From Erythrobacteraceae bacterium WH01K (GTDB taxonomy: Bacteria > Pseudomonadota > Alphaproteobacteria > Sphingomonadales > Sphingomonadaceae): a stretch of DNA of 64,000 nucleotides. The stretch's first letter is position 1. Every line of letters starts with the position of its first letter. Where the stretch lies: positions 930,001 through 994,000 of the forward strand of contig CP115966.1 of the NCBI GenBank assembly GCA_027941995.1, in the 5' to 3' direction. The notes beneath the pieces were generated by a model. It saw only the letters and a program-made list of their open reading frames with translations, ran no database searches and was not told where the DNA came from. Positions 50,960 through 59,680 of this stretch are shown here, one piece after another. The translations under genes were made by a program, and so were the position numbers.

Positions 50960-51604
50960 TCATTTGCCCAGCATCGAGGCCCTGCGCGCCGTTTCGGCTA
51001 TGGCGATGTAGTCGGCCGAACCGGCAGCGGACGTCAGCGAGGCGACCCAGCTGCCGCCGACGCAAAGCACCGGATCGAAAGCCAGCCATTCCTCCACATT
51101 ATCGGGACCGATGCCGCCCGTGGGACAGAATTTGCAGGCATGGAACGGCGCGGCGAGCGCCTTGAGCGCTGGGAGGCCACCCGACGCCATGGCCGGAAAG
51201 AACTTGAAATGATCGAGCCCGAGGTCGAGCCCGCGCATGATGTCGCCGGCGCTCGACACCCCCGGCAGGAACGGCACGCCCTCACGGATGGCGGCCTTTG
51301 CCAGCGGTTCGGTCAGCCCCGGGGAAACGATGAACTCGCTTCCCGCATCGAGCGCAGCTGCGAGGTCGGCCTGTCCGGTCACCGTGCCTGCGCCGACAAT
51401 CGCGCCCTCGACCGTCTTCATCGCCGCGATCGCGTCCAGCGCCGCGTCGGTCCGCAACGTCACTTCGAGGACCGGGAGGCCGCCCTTGACCAGGGCTTCG
51501 GCAAGCGGGACGGCCTGCTTCACATCGTCGATCACGATGACGGGAATGACCGGAGCAGCGCGCATCAGGGCGCCGATATCTTGCGTGGTGCTGGGCGTGT
51601 TCAT
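50960..51604 (-). CDS. eda: KDPG/KHG aldolase
   Basis: 214 residues. Cleaves 2-keto-3-deoxy-6-phosphogluconate to pyruvate and glyceraldehyde-3-phosphate in the Entner-Doudoroff pathway, the main glucose route in sphingomonads. Schiff-base lysine in HFKFFPA, the catalytic glutamate in LEVTLRTDAAL, and the phosphate loop FCPTGGIGPDNVEEWL. ATG 51604. Other Entner-Doudoroff genes are not adjacent. Confidence 0.93.
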   Translation of the reverse strand: MNTPSTTQDIGALMRAAPVIPVIVIDDVKQAVPLAEALVKGGLPVLEVTLRTDAALDAIAAMKTVEGAIVGAGTVTGQADLAAALDAGSEFIVSPGLTEPLAKAAIREGVPFLPGVSSAGDIMRGLDLGLDHFKFFPAMASGGLPALKALAAPFHACKFCPTGGIGPDNVEEWLAFDPVLCVGGSWVASLTSAAGSADYIAIAETARRASMLGK

Positions 51605-51689
51605 GGCAGCAGCGATACCAGTGCCTGCGCGGATCGACCAGCCTGCCGCATAGCTATTCGCCGCCGGAGCTGCTTTCGGCGGCGCGCCG

Positions 51690-52496
51690 CTATTCCTTGT
51701 TCGTCTCTTCGACGCTGATCGTTTTCTCGAGGAAATCGGTCAGCCCGAAGCTGGTCATGAAGCTTACATCGGCGGCATCGCGTCCCACCCCGATCTTCAC
51801 GATGTCGGACGGACTTGCCATGCCGGTCGCATCGACCAGGTACCATGCCCCGCCGCCCGGGGTGCTCGTGTCTTCGAGGAAGACCTCTGCCACGGCGTGA
51901 AAGTCGGGCGGGTTCACGCCGGGCGCGAAGCAGCTGACGAAACGGGCAGGGATACCGCTGGCCCGTGCGAGGGTGACCATCACATGGGCATAGTCGCGGC
52001 AGATACCGCGCCGCTCCACGAAGCTGTCGAGCGCAGTCGTTTGCGGCCCGCTGGCCCCGGGGACGTAGCTGAAATGATCGGCCACCCAGTCGTGCATCGC
52101 CATGATGCGTTTGCCGCCGACGAGGTCGCCGAATTCGGCATCGACGAAGGACTGGAACCGGTCGCCCTGGCAGTATCGGCTGTCGAAAAGGTACTGCACC
52201 GTCTCGCCCGGCAGGTCGTGCGCGTCCATCTGTCGCAGCGGCTCGATCTCGGTCAGCATCCGGTCGACCTCGATCTCGCACGTATAGTCTACCTTGAAGT
52301 GCCCTTCGGCCCGGACCCAGATGCGTTCCCCGATATTTTCCTGCGCCGGCACGCGGGCGAACTGTTCGCTTTTCGTCAACCAGGTATCGGTCGAGAGGAA
52401 GCGCTGTTCGGGGATCGCCGCCGCCTCGAACTGGAGCAGGACATCGGTCGGTTGCTTGGCTTCGAATGCGAAGCTGGCGTTGATCTTGAAGGGCAT
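51690..52496 (-). CDS. Transglutaminase-like cysteine protease family protein
   Basis: 268 residues with the transglutaminase core: RRGICRDYAHVMVTLARASG (catalytic cysteine), the histidine in DFHAVAEVFLED and the aspartate in WYLVDATGM. The first 100 residues form an N-terminal beta domain typical of the bacterial SCO-like transglutaminase_N family. No signal peptide, so it is cytoplasmic. Transcribed toward eda; 85 bases between the genes. Substrate unknown. Confidence 0.87.
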   Translation of the reverse strand: MPFKINASFAFEAKQPTDVLLQFEAAAIPEQRFLSTDTWLTKSEQFARVPAQENIGERIWVRAEGHFKVDYTCEIEVDRMLTEIEPLRQMDAHDLPGETVQYLFDSRYCQGDRFQSFVDAEFGDLVGGKRIMAMHDWVADHFSYVPGASGPQTTALDSFVERRGICRDYAHVMVTLARASGIPARFVSCFAPGVNPPDFHAVAEVFLEDTSTPGGGAWYLVDATGMASPSDIVKIGVGRDAADVSFMTSFGLTDFLEKTISVEETNKE

Positions 52497-52647
52497 GGGG
52501 CACCAACGCGTGAAAACCGCTTACGTTGCGGGCGCACGGCGCAGGATACGAAAAACCCTGCCTTTTGTACCATGTGGGACATTCAGGCACTCAGCCGCCC
52601 GGCATACTCCGCTTGCACCGACACACGATGTGCAAGGGATCACGATC

Positions 52648-53526
52648 ATGAAGAACCTCATTCTCGCAGCGACCGGCATGGCGCTCATCTCAACCATGCC
52701 TGCCGAGGCCCAGGCCGGCCCGTTCGACAAGCTGAAGAAGGCCGCCCGCTCGGTCGAGCAGACCGCCAGGGATGCCAAGCGCGTGAAGGACGCGGTCGAG
52801 GATGCGGAGCGGACCAAGGGCCGCAGCATACTGAGCGGTATCGCCGGATCGGCCGCTTCGAGCAGCGGTGGCGGCTGCTTCTCATCGCACAGCGGCAGTT
52901 CCAGCGCCTCTGCCTGCACCGCCAAGGGCAAGGGACATGGCGGACGCGCCGGGCCTGCGCCGGCGAAATACACGGCCATGACGAAATGCTCCACTCTGGA
53001 GTTGACCAACGTCATGATGGGACGGCTGGGCGAATATACCTACCAGGAAGGCATCAGCACGCAGAAGCGGACCGGCCTCATCGACCGTGAGCCTGCGGCG
53101 GTAAGCGACGGATGCATCCTGCCGTCGATGGGAACCTATGACTCGATCTATTTCGAGGTGGACGAGCAGCAGTACAAGGCCATGGGCAATAGCGACGACT
53201 GGGACATGCAGTGCCTCGATTCCCTGACGGGCGAACCGTGGGACCAGATCACGCTCGAGCCGGCAATGAACAGCGTGAAGGGCCGCAACATGCTGCTGCA
53301 TTGTGGCAATTCGGAAGGGATCGCCGAATGCGCGACCGGCAGCAACCGCGATCGGCAGACGGCCTATCAGAAGAAGCTCAAGCAGCGCGGCAAGACCGCC
53401 ATTTCGTTCACGATGCACGATTACCATCAGGAATCGGGCCGCGATTACTATTGCCAGTTCTACAACCGCAAGACGGGCACCAGCCTGGTCGGGTTCCACT
53501 GGCGCCTGAGCGCCGGCCGCACCTGA
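52648..53526 (+). CDS. Secreted protein of unknown function
   Basis: 292 residues from ATG 52648 (MKNLILAATGMALIS), with a signal peptide ending AEAQA. Then a basic helical stretch (FDKLKKAARSVEQTARDAKR), a Ser/Gly-rich low-complexity linker and a C-terminal domain with eight or so cysteines, e.g. CSTLELTNVMMG, MQCLDSLTGEP, LLHCGNSEGIAECATG and YYCQFYNR. It follows a divergent transglutaminase gene. I do not recognise the family; disulfide-bonded periplasmic or extracellular protein is the most that can be said. Confidence 0.7.
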   Translation: MKNLILAATGMALISTMPAEAQAGPFDKLKKAARSVEQTARDAKRVKDAVEDAERTKGRSILSGIAGSAASSSGGGCFSSHSGSSSASACTAKGKGHGGRAGPAPAKYTAMTKCSTLELTNVMMGRLGEYTYQEGISTQKRTGLIDREPAAVSDGCILPSMGTYDSIYFEVDEQQYKAMGNSDDWDMQCLDSLTGEPWDQITLEPAMNSVKGRNMLLHCGNSEGIAECATGSNRDRQTAYQKKLKQRGKTAISFTMHDYHQESGRDYYCQFYNRKTGTSLVGFHWRLSAGRT

Positions 53527-53582
53527 TGAATTGCGCGTCGCACGCGTCGCACGTCCATCACGAACAGACAGGGGGTAGCGCC

Positions 53583-53675
53583 GGGGTCTGATCCCTTCCG
53601 GTCCTACCGGGCGCGCGGACGGTATCTCCAAGTGTACCGGCCGCGCGCCTGACCGGGGCAGTCGGAGCAGACCCC
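53583..53675. other. Long imperfect stem-loop between two secreted-protein genes (REP-like or structured RNA candidate)
   Basis: Four stacked stems can form: GGGGTCTG (53583-53590) with CAGACCCC (53668-53675); CCGGTC (53599-53604) with GACCGG (53651-53656); GGCGCGCGG (53610-53618) with CCGCGCGCC (53641-53649); CGGTA (53620-53624) with TACCG (53635-53639), closing a 10-base loop. All four are perfect within themselves and are separated by small asymmetric loops. No coding frame crosses it convincingly, and no U-tract follows. The outer GGGGTCTG/CAGACCCC arms resemble palindromic REP-type repeats of proteobacteria. Confidence 0.6.
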
Positions 53676-53695
53676 ATGTTCAGACCTCCTGTCCA

Positions 53696-53722
53696 GGCCC
53701 CGCCTCCACCGCGGGCGGGGCC
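53696..53722. repeat. Perfect 9-base hairpin in the leader of the small cysteine protein gene
   Basis: GGCCCCGCC (53696-53704) and GGCGGGGCC (53714-53722) with a 9-base loop, 31 bases before the ATG at 53753. There is no following T-run, so it is not an intrinsic terminator. It could stabilise the mRNA leader or be part of the same repeat unit as the preceding long stem. Confidence 0.45.
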
Positions 53723-53752
53723 AACCCATCATCACAATCGAAGGAAAACACC

Positions 53753-54058
53753 ATGAAATTTCTCATACCCGCTTTCGCCGCTGCCCTTGCCATCGGGACC
53801 ATGCCGCAGACGGCAATGGCCCAGTCGAGCGGGGCGGAAGTCGACCGTGACGGGTCGTGTCCCACCGGCTTCAAGTCGAAGGGATCGTCCTGTGTCTCGA
53901 CCGGCGGCAAGGTTGCCATCACCAAAATCGGCTCCTGCCCCAGCGGCTTCAAATCCTCGGCGAAATACTGCGTCGGCGACAGCGGCGACTATGCCGAAGT
54001 GCGCGACGGCGACTGCCCGACAGGTCTCAAGACCAGCGGCAAATATTGCGTGAAATGA
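53753..54058 (+). CDS. Small secreted protein with three tandem cysteine-pair repeats
   Basis: 101 residues with a signal peptide ending TAMAQ. The mature part consists of three copies of a unit of about 27 residues, each holding two cysteines: DGSCPTGFKSKGSSCVS, IGSCPSGFKSSAKYCVG and DGDCPTGLKTSGKYCVK. The pattern is C-P-x-G-[FL]-K then five or six residues then C. ATG 53753 follows AAGGAAAACACC. Likely a disulfide-stabilised periplasmic or exported protein. I do not know a function; it is the second secreted cysteine protein in a row. Confidence 0.75.
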   Translation: MKFLIPAFAAALAIGTMPQTAMAQSSGAEVDRDGSCPTGFKSKGSSCVSTGGKVAITKIGSCPSGFKSSAKYCVGDSGDYAEVRDGDCPTGLKTSGKYCVK

Positions 54059-54093
54059 CCATCTGGCGATGCCCCGGGCATCTTGCCAGAGAG

Positions 54094-54122
54094 GAGGGCG
54101 CGCCTGCCGGGCGCGCCCTCTT
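54094..54122 (+). terminator. Terminator-like hairpin after the small cysteine protein gene
   Basis: GAGGGCGCGCC (54094-54104) pairs perfectly with GGCGCGCCCTC (54110-54120) around a TGCCG loop, starting 36 bases after the stop. Only TT follows, so termination would be less efficient than at a full U-tract. It separates the secreted protein gene from the regulator at 54198. Confidence 0.5.
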
Positions 54123-54197
54123 GCCAAATGGGCTCCCCCTTGAGGTTTTCCGGGCGCAGCGTAAGCCGGTCGCGGACAGGGCATTGGGAGCGGGGCG

Positions 54198-55886
54198 TTG
54201 ACGGTGGCGGGGCAAGAGCCGGATCTGGAATCCATCGTTGCGCGCGCATACAGCGCGATTGCCCGGCCCGATGTCTTCGTCGACATCCTGGAAGATCTCA
54301 GCGCGTTCGAAAGCGCGTCGGGCGATCTGGGCGACCGGGCCGAACGCCATTTCGCCAATGCGGCGGAAATCCTCGACAATGTCTATCCCAACGACCGGAT
54401 CGACCACAGCTTCCTGAACACGCGCAAGGCTGAAACGCTTACATGCGACCTGGCGATCGGGCCTGCATTCCGGATCGCGCAGTGCAATACCGGGGTCTTC
54501 GCAGCAGACGATATCGCGCCCGGCGGGGAACTGCCCGACTGGCTGTTCGAACCGGGAAGCGAACGGGCCGATCGCCAGCGGCTGGCCGAACTGTTTTCAG
54601 GCGCAGGCGCGGACGAGGAAGGGTTCGGCGGGTTCTTCCATTTCTACACTTCGGAAGAAGACGAGAAGGGCTGGTGGTTCGCTGCGCGGCTGGAGCAGGG
54701 GGATGCAGGCGCGCTGGTCGCCTTCGACGCCGTGCGCCTCCGCTGGAGCGAGCGGAGCGGCAAGGCCTTCAGCGAGGCGCTGCGGCTGACCGACACAGAG
54801 GTCGCGCTGGTCCGGCACATGGTGTCGGGCGGGACGGTGCGCGAATTTGCCGAACTGCGCGGGCGCTCGCTGGGGACGGCGCGCAACCAGATGAAGGCCC
54901 TGCAGCGAAAACTGTCGGTCAATTCCAAGGAAGAGCTGCTGCTGCTCTACGCAGGTTTCGTCCATTCGCTGGAAATCCCGGCGGAGCGGCCCGGCATCAA
55001 GACGCATCATTGCCGCCTGCATTACGAAGAGGAACAGGGCGGCTGCATCGCGTGGGAGGAACATGGCGATCCCACCGGCCACCCGGTGCTGTTCTTCCAC
55101 CCGATAGAAGGCGCGCTGCTGACGCCCGAAGTGGCCAATGCGGCCCGCCGCCACGGCTTGCGCATCATCGCTCCGTGGCGGCCGCATCATGGTGCGACCA
55201 CGGCTGCGGCGCATGGACTGGCTGCAGCCGAGGAGTTCGCCGACCGCCTGCCGGCTTTCCTGCGGCATCTTGGGGTGGACCGCTGCACGGCGATCACCAC
55301 CCATGCAGGCGCGCCGTATATGTTCGCCTTCGCGCAGAGACAGCCCGCCATGATCGACGCGGCCATCGGCATCGGGGCTTTCCTGCCGATCTTCGATAAG
55401 ACGGCGATGGCATCGCTCAGGCCGACCCATCGCCGGCAGATCAGGCTGGTGCGGCTCGTCCCGACCTTTGCCAAGGTATACCAGCGCGCCATGCTGGCGA
55501 CCATCGGGACGGGCGAATTTCACCGCTTCGTGGAAGAATTCTACCAGGGCTGCCCGCGCGAGCTTTCAGCCATCCAGCGGCCCGGCATGGTCCAGATGCT
55601 GCGAAGCGCGGCGACCTATGTCGTGCGCGGGCGGTTTGTCGGCACGGCGGAAACGATGGTAACGTGGTCTGCCGACTGGAGCAGGCTTTGCAGCGGGATC
55701 ACCGTCCCGGTCCACATGCTGTATGGCGAAGAGGATGCGACCATCGCCCGCGCCGAGGCGGTCCGCGCCTGCACGCATTTCGGCTTCGGCGCGCCGGAGT
55801 TCATTGCCGATGCGGGCAGTTTCGTCATGCAGGACCAGACCGACGCGGTCCTCGGCCGGGTCGCTGCCATTGCGCGGGGTTTGTAG
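54198..55886 (+). CDS. LuxR-type HTH regulator fused to an alpha/beta-hydrolase domain lacking catalytic residues
   Basis: 562 residues from TTG 54198 (GGGAGCGGGGCG upstream). Residues 1 to about 190 form an N-terminal domain I do not recognise. Residues 195-252 are a LuxR-type HTH: LRLTDTEVALVRHMVSGG, then GRSLGTARNQMKALQRKLSV. From about 275 it has an alpha/beta-hydrolase fold (HGDPTGHPVLFFHP), but the nucleophile elbow reads T-H-A370-G-A instead of GxSxG, and the terminal catalytic histidine region reads DAGSFVM with serine; the acid is kept in YGEEDATI. It therefore looks like a ligand-sensing pseudo-hydrolase, comparable in logic to plant hormone receptors of this fold. DNA-binding regulator; targets unknown. 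Confidence 0.82.
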   Translation: MTVAGQEPDLESIVARAYSAIARPDVFVDILEDLSAFESASGDLGDRAERHFANAAEILDNVYPNDRIDHSFLNTRKAETLTCDLAIGPAFRIAQCNTGVFAADDIAPGGELPDWLFEPGSERADRQRLAELFSGAGADEEGFGGFFHFYTSEEDEKGWWFAARLEQGDAGALVAFDAVRLRWSERSGKAFSEALRLTDTEVALVRHMVSGGTVREFAELRGRSLGTARNQMKALQRKLSVNSKEELLLLYAGFVHSLEIPAERPGIKTHHCRLHYEEEQGGCIAWEEHGDPTGHPVLFFHPIEGALLTPEVANAARRHGLRIIAPWRPHHGATTAAAHGLAAAEEFADRLPAFLRHLGVDRCTAITTHAGAPYMFAFAQRQPAMIDAAIGIGAFLPIFDKTAMASLRPTHRRQIRLVRLVPTFAKVYQRAMLATIGTGEFHRFVEEFYQGCPRELSAIQRPGMVQMLRSAATYVVRGRFVGTAETMVTWSADWSRLCSGITVPVHMLYGEEDATIARAEAVRACTHFGFGAPEFIADAGSFVMQDQTDAVLGRVAAIARGL

Positions 55887-55892
55887 ACCGGA

Positions 55893-57287
55893 CTAGCCCG
55901 CCTGCACCGGAACTCCGAACAGGTCGTGCGCATCGGCGTCCTCGATCCGCACATCGAGAATATCCCCGGCCGACAGGTCGGCGGCGACATTGCGCAGGAA
56001 GACCTGGCCGTCGATTTCCGGCGCGTCGGCCTGGCTGCGGCCCGTGGCGCCGATATCGCCGTCCTCGTCCGGTTCGCCCACCTCGTCGATGATGACGGGC
56101 AGAGTGCGTCCGACCTTGGCCGCCAGCTTCTCCGCACTGATCCGCGCGGTCAGTTCCATCAGCCGGGCGTAGCGTTCTTCCTTCAGCGTTTCGGGCACAG
56201 GATCCGGCAGGGCATTGGCCTGCGCGCCTTCGACCGGTTCGAAGCGGAACGCGCCCACCCGGTCGAGTTGCGCCTCTTCAAGCCAGTCGCACAGGTATTG
56301 GAAATCGTCTACCGTCTCGCCGGGGAAGCCCACGACGAAGCTGGAGCGCACGGCGATATCGGGGCAGATGTCCCGCCAGCCCTTCAGCCGTTCCAGCACC
56401 TTCGCCTCGTTGGCGGGGCGCTTCATGCGTTTCAGGACGGACGGGCTCGCATGCTGGAACGGGATATCGAGATAGGGGGTCAGCAGACCTTCCGCCATCA
56501 GCGGGATGACGGCATCGACATGGGGGTAGGGGTATACGTAATGCAGCCGCACCCAGGGCGGCGTACCGTCACCTGTGTCAAGTTGCCCCAGTTCGCGTGC
56601 CAGATCGGTCATGTGGGCGCGGGGCTCGCGCCCCTTCCAGCCTCGCACCTCGTGACGCGTATCGACGCCATAGGCAGAGGTATCCTGGCTGATGACAAGC
56701 AATTCGCGCGTCCCGGCCGCGACCAGCTTCTCGGCCTCGCGCAGGACGGCATCGATCCGGCGGCTGACCAGTTTCCCGCGCAGGTCCGGGATGATGCAGA
56801 AGGCGCAGGAGTGATTGCAGCCTTCGCTGATCTTCAGATAGCTGTAATGTCGCGGCGTCAGCTTCACGTCGGGCTGCGGGATCAGGTCGACATAGGGCCC
56901 CTGGCCGGGCGGGGCGTGTTCGTGCACCGCCTCCACCACCTGTTCGTACTGGTGGGCGCCCGTCACGGCCAGGACCTGCGGATGGGCGGCGCGGATGGCA
57001 TCTGCCTCGTCGCCCATGCACCCGGTCACGATGACGCGGCCGTTTTCCGCGATCGCTTCGCCTATGGCCTGCAGGCTTTCTTCCTTGGCAGAGTCGAGGA
57101 ATCCGCAAGTGTTGACCAGCACGACGTCGGCGCCCGCGTAATCGGCGCTCATCGCGTAGCCATCGGCGCGCAGGCGGGTCAGGATGCGTTCGGAATCGAC
57201 CAGCGCCTTGGGGCAGCCGAGGGACACCATGCCGACTTTCCTGGCGTCGGGCAGGGTGGTCGGGGAAACGGGGGTGGCATTGCTCAT
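55893..57287 (-). CDS. rimO: Ribosomal protein S12 methylthiotransferase
   Basis: 464 residues. N-terminal MTTase domain with [23 protein letters not shown] and VTGCMG (three cluster cysteines), the radical SAM cluster in [13 protein letters not shown], and a C-terminal TRAM domain ([19 protein letters not shown]). Adds a methylthio group to aspartate 89 of S12. ATG 57287 begins MSNATPVS. Not MiaB: the LVDSE and DLRGKLVSR context is RimO-like. Convergent with the LuxR-hydrolase gene over 6 bases. Confidence 0.95.
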   Translation of the reverse strand: MSNATPVSPTTLPDARKVGMVSLGCPKALVDSERILTRLRADGYAMSADYAGADVVLVNTCGFLDSAKEESLQAIGEAIAENGRVIVTGCMGDEADAIRAAHPQVLAVTGAHQYEQVVEAVHEHAPPGQGPYVDLIPQPDVKLTPRHYSYLKISEGCNHSCAFCIIPDLRGKLVSRRIDAVLREAEKLVAAGTRELLVISQDTSAYGVDTRHEVRGWKGREPRAHMTDLARELGQLDTGDGTPPWVRLHYVYPYPHVDAVIPLMAEGLLTPYLDIPFQHASPSVLKRMKRPANEAKVLERLKGWRDICPDIAVRSSFVVGFPGETVDDFQYLCDWLEEAQLDRVGAFRFEPVEGAQANALPDPVPETLKEERYARLMELTARISAEKLAAKVGRTLPVIIDEVGEPDEDGDIGATGRSQADAPEIDGQVFLRNVAADLSAGDILDVRIEDADAHDLFGVPVQAG

Positions 57288-57361
57288 GATGCCAGCGCCC
57301 CTACACCTGCAAGGGCGCACGCGCTATAGGGCAGGCGATTGCACGAGCAGGAAGGCATATC

Positions 57362-57760
57362 ATGGGCGACACCAGCCTCTTCACGATCATTCTGGCAGGG
57401 CTGGCGTTCTTCGTCGTTGGCGCGCTCTGGTACGGTGTGCTGTTCGGAAAGGCTTGGCAGAAGGCCGCGGGGCTGGACGATGCCGAGGTTCGGTCCGGCA
57501 ACATGCTGAAGATTTTCGGCCTGACCCTGCTGTTCGAACTGCTGATAGCGACCGTCCTTGCCCACCAGTTCGCGATGACCGGAGCCAGCGACCGGGCGAT
57601 CATGATGATCTCGGTCGGTTTTGCTCTGGGCGTGATGATCCCTGCCATCGGGATCAATTACCTCTATCTTCGCAAGAGCGGCGCGCTCTTCCTTATCGAT
57701 GCAGGGCACTTCGTGCTGGGCATGACCGCGATGGGCGCGGTGTTCGCCCTGATGAACTAG
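57362..57760 (+). CDS. DUF1761 small membrane protein
   Basis: 132 residues with four hydrophobic segments (LFTIILAGLAFFVVGALWYG at the start, ending MTAMGAVFALMN). The FFVVGALWYGVLFGKAW segment is the family hallmark. ATG 57362 follows AGGAAGGCATATC. Divergent from rimO and convergent with the channel gene 7 bases away. Function unknown. Confidence 0.82.
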   Translation: MGDTSLFTIILAGLAFFVVGALWYGVLFGKAWQKAAGLDDAEVRSGNMLKIFGLTLLFELLIATVLAHQFAMTGASDRAIMMISVGFALGVMIPAIGINYLYLRKSGALFLIDAGHFVLGMTAMGAVFALMN

Positions 57761-57767
57761 GAGCCCG

Positions 57768-58871
57768 TCATTCGGGGCGGCCATTGTGGCCGTCGCCGCG
57801 TTCCTCGCCCGAGGGGGTGGGCACGATTTCCACGATGATGTCGCCTTTCTGCAGGTTCTGGCATTCGTCCTCCCAGAAGCCCAGTGCCCTGCCGTTGCGA
57901 TAGACGCGCAGGCCGCGGCCGCCCGTGGGCAGATCGTTGATAGCGCAGCCGCATTCCTCGTCCGTCACTTCCCGCTCTACCAGCTGGACCCGTCCCGAGA
58001 CGGAAGCGAGATCGGCCAGGTATTCGGCGATATGCGCGCCCTTGGCACTGCCGGCGAGCAGCAGGCCGGTAAAGCGGACGGGGTTGATGACATTGTTGGC
58101 CCCGGCCTGGCGGGCGATGTGCTCGTTGTCGTCGGCCCGCACCACCATGCTGATCGGCACGTTGGGGGCGAGCGCCCGTACGGTCAGCACGATCAGGATC
58201 GAGGTGTCGTCGCGCCCTGCCGAAACCAGCACGTTCTGCGCTTTCTCGATCCGCACGGCGCGCAGCGTGCCGTCGCGGGTGGCATCGGCGGTCATGACGT
58301 TGCAGCCTTGCGCCTCGGCCTCCGCCAGCCGTTCCTCGCTCGGATCGACGACCACGATCTGCGCCGGGTCGGTTCCCCGCTCGATCAGTTCTGCCACCGC
58401 TTCGGAGCCGGAGACGCCATAGCCCAGAACGACGATATGATCCGATAGCTGTTCCTGGATACGCGCCATGCGGAAGCTCTCCCAACTGCGTTTGATGATG
58501 AAATTGTAGGCCGTGCCGACGAAGATAAAGAACACCGCGAAACGGATCGGCGTCACGATCACCGCCTCCACCAGCCTGGCGCGGTCGGTTATCGGCGCGA
58601 TGTCGCCGAAACCTGTCGTGGTGATCGAGATCATGGTGAAATAGATGACGTCGGTGAAGCTGACTTCGCCGTCGAGATTGTCGACCAGGCCGCCGCGGTC
58701 CCACCAGTGGATCATGACCACGATTGCGATCAGGAAGATCGCCAGCCCGAGCCGGATGCCTAGATCGCCCCACACGGGTAAGTCGACCGCGCGGCGCAGC
58801 GGCTGGAACCGCGGGCCCTTGTAGTGACGCCGCCCGGCGCCTTCGCCAATCTGCTCGATCTGGTCGCTCAT
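57768..58871 (-). CDS. Two-TM potassium channel with TrkA-N (RCK) domain
   Basis: 367 residues. Two membrane helices flank the selectivity filter ISITTTGFGD; the cytosolic RCK domain starts DHIVVLGYGVSGSEAVAEL with the NAD-binding GxGxxG. The C-terminal part holds a TrkA-C-like segment rich in charged residues. MthK-type channel gated by a ligand, perhaps a nucleotide. ATG 58871. Independent gene, 31 bases after the peptidase gene on the same strand. Confidence 0.9.
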   Translation of the reverse strand: MSDQIEQIGEGAGRRHYKGPRFQPLRRAVDLPVWGDLGIRLGLAIFLIAIVVMIHWWDRGGLVDNLDGEVSFTDVIYFTMISITTTGFGDIAPITDRARLVEAVIVTPIRFAVFFIFVGTAYNFIIKRSWESFRMARIQEQLSDHIVVLGYGVSGSEAVAELIERGTDPAQIVVVDPSEERLAEAEAQGCNVMTADATRDGTLRAVRIEKAQNVLVSAGRDDTSILIVLTVRALAPNVPISMVVRADDNEHIARQAGANNVINPVRFTGLLLAGSAKGAHIAEYLADLASVSGRVQLVEREVTDEECGCAINDLPTGGRGLRVYRNGRALGFWEDECQNLQKGDIIVEIVPTPSGEERGDGHNGRPE

Positions 58872-58903
58872 TCGGGTTTCACCGCCATTCGCAGGCGGTT
58901 AGC

Positions 58904-59680
58904 TCAATTGCCACGACGCGGCAATTTGCTTGCGGGATCGACGTCGCGGCCATTGTGGCGGATTTCGAAATGCAGTTCGGGCCGGGTGGCGATACCGGCA
59001 TCGCCCGACAGGCCGATCCGCTCGCCCGTCTTGATGACGTCGCCCTTCTTCACGGTGATGCGCGAAAGGTGGCCGTAACTGGTTTGCCAGCCATTGCCGT
59101 GATCGATCAGCACCTGCCGGCCGAAACGGGTTTTCTCAGGCGCTGCGAAGACGACCGTGCCGCTGGCCGCGGCGCGCACCATGTCCGCCATGCCGGTTTC
59201 TATGTCGATCCCGTCATGCCCGCGTCCGAAGCCCAGCATTACACGCCCGTCATGCGGCCAGCGAAAATAGGGTTCGGATCGCGGCGCCTGCGGGCGCACG
59301 GCGATGGATACTTGCGCCGGGATGATCAGTTTCTGGCCGACCCGGATCGCATTGCCATCGTCCAGACCGTTGGCAATGGCGATGTTCTGCGCCGCAACGC
59401 CCGTCCGATTGGCAATGCCGCCCAGCGTATCGCCGCTCTTCACGGTGTAGATACGCTGGCGGGGGATGGCGAGTTTCTGCCCCTTCTGCACGTCGTAGGG
59501 TTCGACGAGCCCGTTCGCTGCAGCGATGACGGATGCTGAAACCCCGGCGCGGTTGGCGATGCCGCCCAGCGTTTCGCCTTCCTCGACGGTGTGGACTGTT
59601 TCGGTCCGCGGATTGGCGGCGGCAGTGCCTGCCAGCAGCGCGGTTGCCGCAGCGGCGGCGAGCAGGGGCCGCAGCGTCAC
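58904..59680 (-). CDS. LysM/M23 peptidase-fold protein (NlpD/EnvC-like)
   Basis: 258 residues. Signal peptide (LLAAAAATALLAGTAAA), two LysM domains (VEEGETLGGIANRAGVS and VKSGDTLGGIANRTGVA) and an M23 domain with HDGIDIETG, GHLSRITVKKGD and the histidine in LHFEIRHNG. The first zinc ligand usually in HxxxD is present as HDGID. Related proteins activate amidases for cell separation. The start overlaps the surE stop by 4 bases, the common surE-nlpD arrangement. Confidence 0.88.
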   Translation of the reverse strand: MTLRPLLAAAAATALLAGTAAANPRTETVHTVEEGETLGGIANRAGVSASVIAAANGLVEPYDVQKGQKLAIPRQRIYTVKSGDTLGGIANRTGVAAQNIAIANGLDDGNAIRVGQKLIIPAQVSIAVRPQAPRSEPYFRWPHDGRVMLGFGRGHDGIDIETGMADMVRAAASGTVVFAAPEKTRFGRQVLIDHGNGWQTSYGHLSRITVKKGDVIKTGERIGLSGDAGIATRPELHFEIRHNGRDVDPASKLPRRGN

